A stretch of 64,000 nt of DNA from Vibrio lentus (GTDB taxonomy: Bacteria > Pseudomonadota > Gammaproteobacteria > Enterobacterales > Vibrionaceae): NCBI RefSeq assembly GCF_030409755.1, contig NZ_JAUFQE010000001.1:806001-870000 (forward strand). Reading direction: 5' to 3'. The translations under genes and the position numbers were made by a program. Shown piece by piece: positions 52,853 to 60,706 of this stretch. The notes below the pieces were generated by a model, which was given only the letters and a program-made list of their open reading frames with translations, had not been told where the DNA came from and did no database searches. Each line of letters starts with the position of its first letter. Positions within the stretch are counted from its first letter, which is position 1.

Positions 52853-53067
52853 GATAATTCTCAGTTTGTTGCTGTCTGCTTGCCGACTTACATTCATCGA
52901 CAGCGAGTATTTAGCGTGATTTTAACCCAAGAACCGCCATTCTTCACTCTATAACCGAAAACAACTGCCTTAAAGCCCTTTAAAAACCGCATAGTGACTT
53001 GCTGCGGCTTCCGTTTCCCTTTAAATTAATCCTTATAAATTAAGCGCGTATTAAGTAGGAGCCTCTT

Positions 53068-53982
53068 ATGGCCAAACCGATCAGTAAAGCGAGTCAGTCT
53101 CAGGGAATGTTGATGTTCAAATTATCCCTTACTCAAAGTTTTGCGATAGGCACGCTTAAAGTCAGAGAAATCGTCCCTTTCCAGCCAATGACCCAGATCC
53201 CCTACTCTCATCACCATGTGATTGGTACGGTGACCATCCGCGACCTTACGGTTCCTGTCATTGATATGTCTGCTGCGATTGGTTTTCGCCCTATCACACC
53301 CTCGGAGTACCAAGATTGCGTGCTCATCGTCACCGATTGTTTAAGAACCGTCGTCGCATTCTTGGTTCGTTCGATTGACAAGATCATTGAGTGTGACTGG
53401 AAGAGCATTGAATCGCCACCCGCGAGTGTGGGTCGCAATGTGTTTGTGACAGGAATTACTCGCTTTGAAGATCGTATCGTGCAAATGCTCGACGTGGAGC
53501 TTCTGCTTTCTAAGATCTACCCTGCATATGAAAACGCGCATATTCCAATGCTGACTGATGTCGAAAGGGAACGCCTAAAGGCGCTGAATATCTTATTGGT
53601 GGATGATTCTTTGATTGCGCGTAAACAGCTATCAGATGCCTTAGACAGCATCAATATCCCTTACAGCATTTGTAATAACGGCTTAGATGCAATTGACCTG
53701 ATGCGACGCCAAGCCAGCGTAGGCAATGCGATTGATCTTCTTGTAAGTGATATTGAGATGCCAGGACTGGATGGTTACGAACTTGCGTTTGAAGTGCAAA
53801 ACGACAGCGCACTGAGTCATGCCTACTGTATTCTGCATACTTCACTATCGAGTGAGATCTGTGTCGACCGTGCCAATCAGGTCGGTGCTCATGAAGCACT
53901 TGAGAAGTTCAATGCGGGCGAGCTAATCGAAGCCATGCTACGCGGTGCAAAAGTTTTAAACGAAGCCTCTACGGCTGCTTAA
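53068..53982 (+). CDS. cheV: Chemotaxis protein CheV
   Basis: 304 residues. N-terminal CheW-like domain (residues about 5-165) that binds chemoreceptors and CheA, and a C-terminal receiver domain (NILLVDDSLIARKQL; phospho-acceptor Asp in LLVSDIEMPGLDGYEL; Thr in ILHTSLSS; Lys in ALEKFNAGEL) that tunes coupling. Length and order fit CheV. ATG 53068 with AGGAG upstream. The stop is followed by an inverted repeat and a tandem array. Confidence 0.92.
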   Translation: MAKPISKASQSQGMLMFKLSLTQSFAIGTLKVREIVPFQPMTQIPYSHHHVIGTVTIRDLTVPVIDMSAAIGFRPITPSEYQDCVLIVTDCLRTVVAFLVRSIDKIIECDWKSIESPPASVGRNVFVTGITRFEDRIVQMLDVELLLSKIYPAYENAHIPMLTDVERERLKALNILLVDDSLIARKQLSDALDSINIPYSICNNGLDAIDLMRRQASVGNAIDLLVSDIEMPGLDGYELAFEVQNDSALSHAYCILHTSLSSEICVDRANQVGAHEALEKFNAGELIEAMLRGAKVLNEASTAA

Positions 53983-53993
53983 ATGATATTTTG

Positions 53994-54031
53994 GAAGCTA
54001 AACCTAGCATCATGCTTAATGGTTTAGCTTC
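53994..54031 (+). terminator. Hairpin after cheV
   Basis: GAAGCTAAACC / GGTTTAGCTTC, 11 pairs, 16-base loop, 12 bases after the stop. The 3' arm runs straight into the tandem repeat at 54026-54097. Confidence 0.65.
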
Positions 54032-54097
54032 TTAGCTTCTTAGCTTCTTAGCTTCTTAGCTTCTTAGCTTCTTAGCTTCTTAGCTTCTTAGCTTCTT
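54026..54097. repeat. Nine perfect tandem copies of AGCTTCTT
   Basis: 72 bases of an 8-base unit with no mismatches. The unit is a continuation of the 3' arm of the cheV hairpin (TTAGCTTC). Confidence 0.95.
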
Positions 54098-54138
54098 AAG
54101 GATTAGATATTAGAAATGAATCAGTGTAGAGCTCTATC

Positions 54139-54699
54139 TTAAGATTTCTTTGGCATAGCATAGCTCTTACTCACAAATTCCACTTCCTCGACTTCATTAA
54201 CATGATTGGTAAAAGACGCCAATGCATAGAGTGTGTTTGCCACTAAGTTAGCGTATTTAAAAAGAATCGAGTCTGGCGACTTTTTGCTTTCATGATGTTC
54301 AATACTCACCAATGCTCGCACGACTTTTTTAGCCTGACAGCGACATAGGTGAAGCTCGCTGGACACTCGGTGCCCACCGGGCAAAACAAACCCTTTGAAA
54401 CCACCTTCTAGCTGATCGCGAATGTGATGATAATCTTGCTTGAGCTCGACCAATTCAGACTCGGTGATGGCTAATTTCCCACGTACAGAACCATTCAAGT
54501 GATAGATGTTCGGCTGTAGGCGTTGCAGGATCCCACGGACTTGAGGTTCCAACTCCAAAGACAGCACCAACCCAACTCGACAACAAAGTTCGTCCGACAG
54601 AATCTCAAAATCACAGATAGGACTGTCTTCATAAATAAACGGGTAGCAGAACTCGTCCCAATCTCGACTTACTGGTTTCACGTACCGATCCTTACACAT
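54139..54699 (-). CDS. Degenerate cobalamin adenosyltransferase-like protein (PduO fold)
   Basis: 186 residues. The C-terminal two-thirds has the PduO-type pattern: LQPNIYHLNGSVRGKL, GFVLPGGHRVSSELHLCRCQAKKVVRAL (family: LPGG...LH..R...RRAER). The N-terminal ATP-loop (TKTGDxGxT) is absent and the first Arg/Glu of the active site are changed, so ATP:cobalamin adenosyl transfer is doubtful; it may bind a corrinoid or another tetrapyrrole. ATG 54699 without a clear ribosome site. It lies downstream of the hut genes, on the same strand, after a terminator. Confidence 0.62.
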   Translation of the reverse strand: MCKDRYVKPVSRDWDEFCYPFIYEDSPICDFEILSDELCCRVGLVLSLELEPQVRGILQRLQPNIYHLNGSVRGKLAITESELVELKQDYHHIRDQLEGGFKGFVLPGGHRVSSELHLCRCQAKKVVRALVSIEHHESKKSPDSILFKYANLVANTLYALASFTNHVNEVEEVEFVSKSYAMPKKS

Positions 54700-54745
54700 A
54701 AATATTAATCAGACGCCAATATACCAAACTCTTTGATTTAGACAT

Positions 54746-54770
54746 AAAAAAGCCCTCGCATTGGAGGGCT
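54746..54770 (-). terminator. Terminator of the hutWXZ arm
   Basis: AGCCCTC / GAGGGCT stem, T-run on the minus strand. Confidence 0.82.
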
Positions 54771-54794
54771 CCTGAAGAAATCGGTTAAACGAGA

Positions 54795-55325
54795 TTACTC
54801 GTTAGACACTTTTTTATGGCCTTCTTGTAGGTGAACGAAATCCACCAGATCATCACCAGACACTTGGTAAGCCTGACCAAAGCCTTTTACGAACAGGCCA
54901 TTCTCAGCTTTAAGGTTGAATAGAGAGAAATCTTGAAGCTGGCTCAGACCATCGATGATCTCGCCGAAACGCTCTTGCATCTGGCCGATCACTTGAGTCC
55001 AAAGCTCCGTTTCACGCTCTACAACACTTGCCTGAGCATCAAACGTTAAACGCTTACGTGCGTAAAGCTGCTTCGAGCTCTCTTCATCTTCAATCATCAT
55101 CAAAGACACTTGAGGGTTTGCTTTCAAGTTACGAGCATGACGAGCAATATCAGAAATTAGAACAAAGTAACCTTCTTGGTTCTGAACGAAAGGTGCGTAA
55201 CTTACGTTCGGGCGACCTTCTTCATCAACCGTTGCGAGTTGAAGGGTACAGCGCTCTTGGCGAAATTCTTTAATTTCTGGACCAAGGCGACCTTGTAGAC
55301 GTTCTTGTTTTACTTGCTGTTCCAT
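54795..55325 (-). CDS. hutZ: Heme utilization protein HutZ
   Basis: 176 residues of the FMN-binding split-barrel fold (EFRQERCTLQLATVDEEGRPNVSYAPFV; GYFVLISDIARHARNLKANPQVSLMMIEDE). HutZ degrades or stores heme in Vibrio. It has HutX and HutW as upstream neighbours, all read leftward. ATG 55325 with GGAA upstream. Confidence 0.92.
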   Translation of the reverse strand: MEQQVKQERLQGRLGPEIKEFRQERCTLQLATVDEEGRPNVSYAPFVQNQEGYFVLISDIARHARNLKANPQVSLMMIEDEESSKQLYARKRLTFDAQASVVERETELWTQVIGQMQERFGEIIDGLSQLQDFSLFNLKAENGLFVKGFGQAYQVSGDDLVDFVHLQEGHKKVSNE

Positions 55326-55466
55326 GGGTAATTCCTTTCTTCACTTTCTCTGATTTATTATGTTTGCTCGAGGTTGAGCGATCATTAGCGAACTAAACGA
55401 TCCTCGAGCATTGATGTACTGTTTAAGCGAGTAGACAACCTTATTTAAGCTTGCCGTTAAGTCTGC

Positions 55467-55988
55467 TTAAGCTTGTTCTTTTAGTGCTTTAAAGCGTTCA
55501 ACTTGGTCGGCAATAAGTTCACGCTTTTCATTGCGACCTAGGTAGATCTTAAAAATGTTCTCGCCCGTTTCACTGAAGAAACCGAAGTAATGACTTTCAC
55601 GGCCCATGAACGCCTTGCTCACCAAACCAACATGTTTGATGTTGTCGAGTTTCAGGTGACCATGAAGCTCGCCCTCTTTGCCCATTAAGTTGTAGTAACC
55701 ACGCGCGACTTTACCTTTAGGGAACGGCGCTTTTACTTCGAAGATTGAGCCGAATGAATGCATAATTGTGGTCACTGGACCCCAACCAACCAAACCTTCT
55801 AGAATCTCTTGAGCACGGCTGCCATCTAGCATCACTGCCATGTCGTTTGGAAAAGCAGCAACCACTTCAACTTCTGAAACACCTAGCTTCTCAGCAATTG
55901 CTGTCGGCAATAGTTTTGGCTCTTCTTCTAGAATTCGAGCTACGCTTTGTTCTAGAGTTTCTGTCATTTCTAATGTTGTATCTGTCAT
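55467..55988 (-). CDS. hutX: Heme utilization cytosolic carrier protein HutX
   Basis: 173 residues of the HutX/ChuX family (HGHLKLDNIKHVGLVSKAFMGRESHYFGFFSETGENIFKIYLGRNEKRELI). It is an intracellular heme-binding protein that passes heme to HutZ. 58 bases after hutW, 141 bases before hutZ. Confidence 0.9.
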   Translation of the reverse strand: MTDTTLEMTETLEQSVARILEEEPKLLPTAIAEKLGVSEVEVVAAFPNDMAVMLDGSRAQEILEGLVGWGPVTTIMHSFGSIFEVKAPFPKGKVARGYYNLMGKEGELHGHLKLDNIKHVGLVSKAFMGRESHYFGFFSETGENIFKIYLGRNEKRELIADQVERFKALKEQA

Positions 55989-56046
55989 TGAATATGTGTC
56001 CGTATAAACGAGTAATTTGCGTAAGTTTTAAACTAAAAATTCGATA

Positions 56047-57457
56047 TTAAGCGTGCTTCAAGCTTGCATGCGGGTGAACGCCTGAACCTGATGCTTTCGG
56101 TGCTGGGTGCATCGCTTGATATTCAGCGTTAAGCACTTGAATCACACTCTGAGCGAGGCTTACTGCCCAGAAGCTACCAGCAATAGTCAGGCTCAGGTAA
56201 TTCTCTGAAAGCTCAACCAAACCATTCTTCTCCCAATGTGAGAACAAAGGCTTCAAGTAATCGAACGTGTCTTGTCCCATAAAGGTCGGCAACGTACTTC
56301 TTCTAACAACACCAGAATCAAAACCAGCCTTTAATGTCGAGAAGATTGGCTCTAGTGAGCTTTGCTTCGTCATCATGGCAATCGGTAATTGACCTTGCTT
56401 TATAGACTCCATGTAGCTGTCTAAAGTTCGATGTTGCATCACTCCATGACCACCGATGTTGCCACCAGCACCACAACCAATCGGCAGAACTTCGGCATAA
56501 GTTTTCGCTAAGCTGTTGTAAATGCTGCGTTCTCGGTTATCACGAGTCCAGTGATTCACGCTCAGTTGCTTGACCTTATTTTTTGCCATGAACTCGACAC
56601 CCGCCAAGTACATGCTCGCTTTATCTGGCGTATTCGCCGGTGGTGGAATTTTTCCTTTCTCAACGAGATTAAGCATAGGAGCATTACCCCCAACAATCAG
56701 TTGGTAGAGGTCAATACCGTGAGCACCAGTAGACATGTAATCTTCTAAGTCTTGCTGGAACACTTCCATAGACTGGTATGGTAATCCGTACAGCAAATCC
56801 AGAACGATGGGGGCTTGCTCGGTGCGGCTCAAAGCACTGATACGTTCTAACACCACTTCTCGGTCATCTAGGCGCTTGGCGCTGCGTCTAACTTGAGTGT
56901 TGAAACTTTGAATACCGAATGAGAAGCGATTGAAACCACCTTCAAGCGCACGATCAAACATCTCATCGCCAAAGCGATTGATGCGTCCTTCCAAGGTCAT
57001 TTCCACATCATTTGCTAGTGGGAAATATTGGCGAATAGCCTTGCCTAACTGCTCTACTTGTTGAGGAGACAAATCGGTAGGTGTTCCACCACCAATGTAG
57101 ACGGCGTGAAATAATCCAGACTGAGCCCAAGGGGTTTTAGCTTTTTGCTTCAACTCAACCATCAGCGCATCGAAATACTCATCCACTAATTTGCGACTTG
57201 CAGCATTTTGGAAAAAGTTACAAAACGTACAACGCACACGACAAAAAGGAATGTGGATATACAGACAACGCTTATCCTGTTTTTTTCCCTTCACTTAGCA
57301 TCAGTTCGTCAAAGAGCTCCAACTTCTTGCTCGGATCGACCGGAATTGAACTTCCTCCGGCATGTGCAGAATGCTTTTTCGCAAACGCAAAACGAAGCGG
57401 ATCAGGGCTAGAAACACCCAGAATTGATTCGTCAAATTTATAGATATCAAGACTCAT
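56047..57457 (-). CDS. hutW: Heme anaerobic-degradation radical SAM protein HutW, split by a frameshift
   Basis: Radical SAM methyltransferase of the ChuW/HutW group. The main body (415 codons if begun at GTG 57294) has the iron-sulphur motif CRVRCTFC and IHIPFC, GGGTPTDLSP and the HemN-like C-terminus. The natural N-terminus is in another frame: ATG 57457 gives MSLDIYKFDESILGVSSPDP...FAFAKKHSAHAGG, the usual start of HutW, but this frame ends at a stop at 57272-57274. The two frames overlap at a run of seven T (57280-57286; A on the coding strand). Removing one A joins them cleanly (…EGKK-QDKRCLYIHIP). Either a real mutation, slippage, or a sequencing error. Confidence 0.85.
57280..57286 (-). 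other. Seven-base homopolymer at the hutW frame break
   Basis: GGGAAAAAAACAGG on the minus strand. A six-A version keeps one frame from 57457 to the hutW stop. Confidence 0.85.
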
Positions 57458-57534
57458 ATAATCCCTCTAAACACTTACATAGCAAAGTCTGGAAGACTAT
57501 TCGCTAAAAACTGAGAGAATCATAAATAGACGCA

Positions 57535-57560
57535 AATGATAATGCAATTGATAATTGATC
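57535..57560. promoter_or_regulatory. Fur-box-like sequence between the two hut arms
   Basis: Contains GATAAT, GCAATT, GATAAT, TGATC in a row (consensus hexamers NAT[A/T]AT), 78 bases from the hutW ATG and 58 from the tonB start, so it could repress both arms when iron is ample. Confidence 0.55.
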
Positions 57561-57618
57561 TTATTTAGATTCTAAGCAATAATCCGGTACAGATTTTAGA
57601 TTTGGTAAAGGATTGAAT

Positions 57619-58434
57619 GTGAACGTTCCTAGATATGTTATTGCAGGCGGTGCATCGTTAGTGATTCATGCGGCGCTATTGTTTGTCGCTCAAGAATCCA
57701 AAGTATTTGCGATGCCTGCAGGTAGCCAATCGAACACGGTATCGATCAACTTCACGCCTAAGAACACGCCTTCCCCTGCTCAACAAAAAACCATCACAGA
57801 GACGGTTGAACCAGAACCAATCAAAGAAACGGTCTCACAAGCTGAACCTAAACCTGTCGAACCCAAGGCCGTTGAGCCAAAACAAGCCAAACCGACGCCA
57901 AAGAAAAAAGCGATCACCAATAAGCCTCAACCTAAGAAAGTAGAGAAAAAGGTTGTTGAAAAGAAGCCGATTCAAAAGAAACCAAAGACTGAGAAAAAGG
58001 TCGTTGAGAAAAAACGCCCAGAACAAAAACCAGATCCAAAGTCCAAACCAACGCCTCAACCAGAAAAACTGGCCGACAAGAAAGTCGATAGAAATGTGGC
58101 CGAGTCTGCCAACCAACCTCAGGAAGTAAACCAAGGCGTATCAAACCAAGAGCCCGTATTAGTGACTAAGCCCTCTTTTTCTTCACGCCCGACACCACCG
58201 AATTACCCCCGCCAAGCTAGACGTCGTGGCGTTGAAGGTGTCGCAACTTATGAGGTCTGGTTAGACGCTGAAGGCAAACAAATTAAACAAGCATTAGTAA
58301 ATTCATCAGGCGCACTAATGCTCGACAACGCCGCTTTAGACGCCATTAAACAATGGAAATTCTCACCTCACACTGTCAATGGTCGAGCTATTGCTCACCG
58401 TGTACAAATACCTGTTCGTTTTAGGTTGGATTAA
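57619..58434 (+). CDS. tonB: Energy transducer TonB (TonB1-type)
   Basis: 271 residues. N-terminal signal anchor (VIAGGASLVIHAALLFVAQ), a long Pro/Lys/Glu-rich spacer (residues about 50-170: PEPIKETV...KPKTEKKVVEKK) that spans the periplasm, and the C-terminal domain (PNYPRQARRRGVEGVATYEVWLDAEG...ALDAIKQWKFSPHTVNG). Start taken as GTG 57619, AAGGA seven bases before; TTG 57613 is too close to the ribosome site. Operon with exbB. Confidence 0.9.
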   Translation: MNVPRYVIAGGASLVIHAALLFVAQESKVFAMPAGSQSNTVSINFTPKNTPSPAQQKTITETVEPEPIKETVSQAEPKPVEPKAVEPKQAKPTPKKKAITNKPQPKKVEKKVVEKKPIQKKPKTEKKVVEKKRPEQKPDPKSKPTPQPEKLADKKVDRNVAESANQPQEVNQGVSNQEPVLVTKPSFSSRPTPPNYPRQARRRGVEGVATYEVWLDAEGKQIKQALVNSSGALMLDNAALDAIKQWKFSPHTVNGRAIAHRVQIPVRFRLD

Positions 58435-58436
58435 TC

Positions 58437-59132
58437 ATGCAACAAATCAGTTACTTACAAGATCAACTTGGCTTAATGACTTGGCCTCTTCTCATCTGTT
58501 CTGCATTAACAGCAATGATCATCGCTGAACGTGTCTTCCAAGTGATGTTAAGCATTGGTGTTGGCAAACGCGCCATTCGTCGCGAGCTCAATCACATATC
58601 ACCAACCAACAGCAAAGAGATTGAAGCATTAGCGCAATCTATCTCAGGAAAACGACCGCTACTGTATAAGGGCGTGTCGATGTTGCTTGCTCACCACTCT
58701 TTCTCAAAAGGACTGCGTGAAGATGCTGCTGGGATCTGGCTACAAGAAAAACGCCACCAGCTTCATGCAGGATTGAGGCTACTTGGTTTGATCGGCGTGA
58801 TCAGCCCGCTCATTGGCCTACTTGGTACCGTTCTTGGGCTTATTGAGATGTTCAAAGGGGTTGCTGCTACAACCGGCAGTATTACACCGAACGATCTAGC
58901 TGACGGCCTTGGCTTAGCAATGAGAACCACAGCGGCAGGCTTGATGATTGCGCTTCCTGCGATCTCTGGTGCTCAACTGCTTGGGCTGTGGGCCGACCGA
59001 GTACTGGCTCAGTTAGAACATACTCTGAACTATGTGAATGTGTGGCTAGAGGGTATGTCGATTCAAACCAATCACTCTGACGAGACTAAAGGCTCATCAG
59101 TAAACAAAGTCGGTGATGTGAGCCAAGCATGA
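58437..59132 (+). CDS. exbB: Biopolymer transport protein ExbB
   Basis: 231 residues, inner membrane. Helices near MTWPLLICSALTAMIIAERVF, LRLLGLIGVISPLIGLLGTVLGLIEMF (MotA/TolQ/ExbB motif) and AMRTTAAGLMIALPAISGAQLLG. With ExbD it uses the proton gradient to drive TonB. Starts two bases after the tonB stop. Confidence 0.92.
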   Translation: MQQISYLQDQLGLMTWPLLICSALTAMIIAERVFQVMLSIGVGKRAIRRELNHISPTNSKEIEALAQSISGKRPLLYKGVSMLLAHHSFSKGLREDAAGIWLQEKRHQLHAGLRLLGLIGVISPLIGLLGTVLGLIEMFKGVAATTGSITPNDLADGLGLAMRTTAAGLMIALPAISGAQLLGLWADRVLAQLEHTLNYVNVWLEGMSIQTNHSDETKGSSVNKVGDVSQA

Positions 59133-59542
59133 TTAAAACGCCCCACTCATCTCAAACACAAAGTTTAGCGCCAGATTTAACACCGCTTCTCGACATCATT
59201 TTTATCGTGATGGTTTTCCTGCTTCTGACAGCATCGGTGAAGTTGGAGTCATTAGAAGTCGAACTACCAAGCTCTGATATTAAGAACGTTTCTGAAGTTC
59301 ATAAAGATTCGATAAGCGTCAATATCTTAGATCGCGAACCTTACTGGGCGATTAACGGCAGAGAGTACATCGACTGGGAAAACTTCAAAATTGCATTACT
59401 CGAAGAAACAGGTTCGGCGGATAAAAAGCCGATCATCATTGGCGCGGATAAAGCAGCCAACGTTGAGAACCTAGTGAAGTTGCTGTCATTCCTTCAAGAG
59501 AATGGAATACCAGCGACTCAATTACTCACCGAAGATGGCTAG
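59129..59542 (+). CDS. exbD: Biopolymer transport protein ExbD
   Basis: 137 residues. One membrane helix with the functional Asp in LAPDLTPLLDIIFIVMVFLLLTAS, then a periplasmic domain. Overlaps exbB by 4 bases. Partner of ExbB and TonB. Confidence 0.92.
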   Translation: MIKTPHSSQTQSLAPDLTPLLDIIFIVMVFLLLTASVKLESLEVELPSSDIKNVSEVHKDSISVNILDREPYWAINGREYIDWENFKIALLEETGSADKKPIIIGADKAANVENLVKLLSFLQENGIPATQLLTEDG

Positions 59543-59684
59543 AACAACGCTCTACTTTCATGAGGTTAAGCTCTAGTTACTAAGACCAAATAACCAGAGC
59601 TAAACTTCTCTATCGATACGAACTCACAATGCGAACGGACTGCTCACTGAGAATCTTCGCGAAACAAATAGATAATATAAAGAA

Positions 59685-60581
59685 ATGATTATGAACAACT
59701 TAAACGTGCTCAATAAATTAAAGACCAAGAGACATCTCCTTTCAGTAGCAGCAATGAGCTTGGTACTGACTGCGCCAACGGCAATGGCCAACGACGTAGA
59801 ACAACCTCGAATTATAAGTGCGGGTAGCGCTGTTACCGAATTGGTTTTAGCTCTGGGTGCTGAAGAGCAGCTAGTGGCAATTGATGTGACCAGTCACTTC
59901 CCTCAATCAGAGAATCTGCCGAAGATTGGTTACCACAGAAACTTGTCTGCTGAAGGCTTGATTGCCTTAGAACCAACGACACTCATCGGCTCAGATGAGA
60001 TGGGGCCAGACAACGCCATTTCTCAATTGAAGTCTGTGGGTATCGATGTCGAGATTGTAAACACCGAAGCGAACGTTGAGGGGTTATTAAAGCGTATCGA
60101 TCAAATCGCAAAAATCACACACACCGAAGCTCACTCCGAACAAGTCAAAGCTGAAGTAAATCAGAAGATTGCGGCACTAAAAGCAAACCAAGTACCCAAC
60201 AACGAAGCAAAGAAAGTGCTGTTCCTATTGTTGCATGAAGGTCGTCCTGCGAACGTTGCCGGTGGTGAGACTTCACCCAACGCGATCATTGAATTGGCTG
60301 GCGGTGTTAACCCTGCAGCTCAAAGCCTAACCTCTTACAAACCATTATCGATGGAGTCACTGGTAGAAATGCAACCAGATGTGATTTTAGTCAGTGGCCG
60401 TAGCTACCAGAAAATGGGCGGCGCTGATGCCATTCTTAAATCGTTACCTATGCTAGCGGCGACGCCAGCAGGCATGAACAAGCAAATCATTACTGTGAAG
60501 GGCAGCGCTTTAGTTGGAGGACTTGGTCTTGAAAGCCTTTCTGAAGCGAAGCGATTAAACGCACTTATCTATCCGTTATAA
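59685..60581 (+). CDS. hutB: Hemin ABC transporter substrate-binding protein HutB
   Basis: 298 residues. Signal peptide ending AMA-ND, then the type III binding-protein fold: IISAGSAVTELVLALGAEEQLVAIDVTSHFP, helix backbone, EARPANVAGGETSPNAIIELAGGVNPA. Carries heme to HutC/HutD. 143 bases after exbD, without a clear terminator, so probably read with it. An 18-base direct repeat overlaps the stop. Confidence 0.9.
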   Translation: MIMNNLNVLNKLKTKRHLLSVAAMSLVLTAPTAMANDVEQPRIISAGSAVTELVLALGAEEQLVAIDVTSHFPQSENLPKIGYHRNLSAEGLIALEPTTLIGSDEMGPDNAISQLKSVGIDVEIVNTEANVEGLLKRIDQIAKITHTEAHSEQVKAEVNQKIAALKANQVPNNEAKKVLFLLLHEGRPANVAGGETSPNAIIELAGGVNPAAQSLTSYKPLSMESLVEMQPDVILVSGRSYQKMGGADAILKSLPMLAATPAGMNKQIITVKGSALVGGLGLESLSEAKRLNALIYPL

Positions 60582-60598
60582 CTTATCTACCCGCTATA
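60563..60598. repeat. 18-base tandem duplication at the hutB stop
   Basis: ACTTATCTATCCGTTATA (last codons and most of the stop of hutB) followed at once by ACTTATCTACCCGCTATA; 16 of 18 bases agree. Confidence 0.82.
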
Positions 60599-60706
60599 GC
60601 TCGACTACCCTATTTCTACTGTTGCTTGCTTAATGCTCATCACCGTCTCGTTTTTTGCGAAGTCGGTGATAAATATTGAAGCGAGTGATAGACATTGAGG
60701 CTCTTT

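Noticed and set aside
54026..54097. CRISPR array
   Set aside because: The 8-base units are contiguous with no spacers; the same holds for the arrays at 21315, 37361 and 42610.
57835..58134. Leu/Phe-rich antisense frame inside tonB
   Set aside because: Mirror image of the Lys/Pro/Glu-rich spacer; open only because of codon composition.
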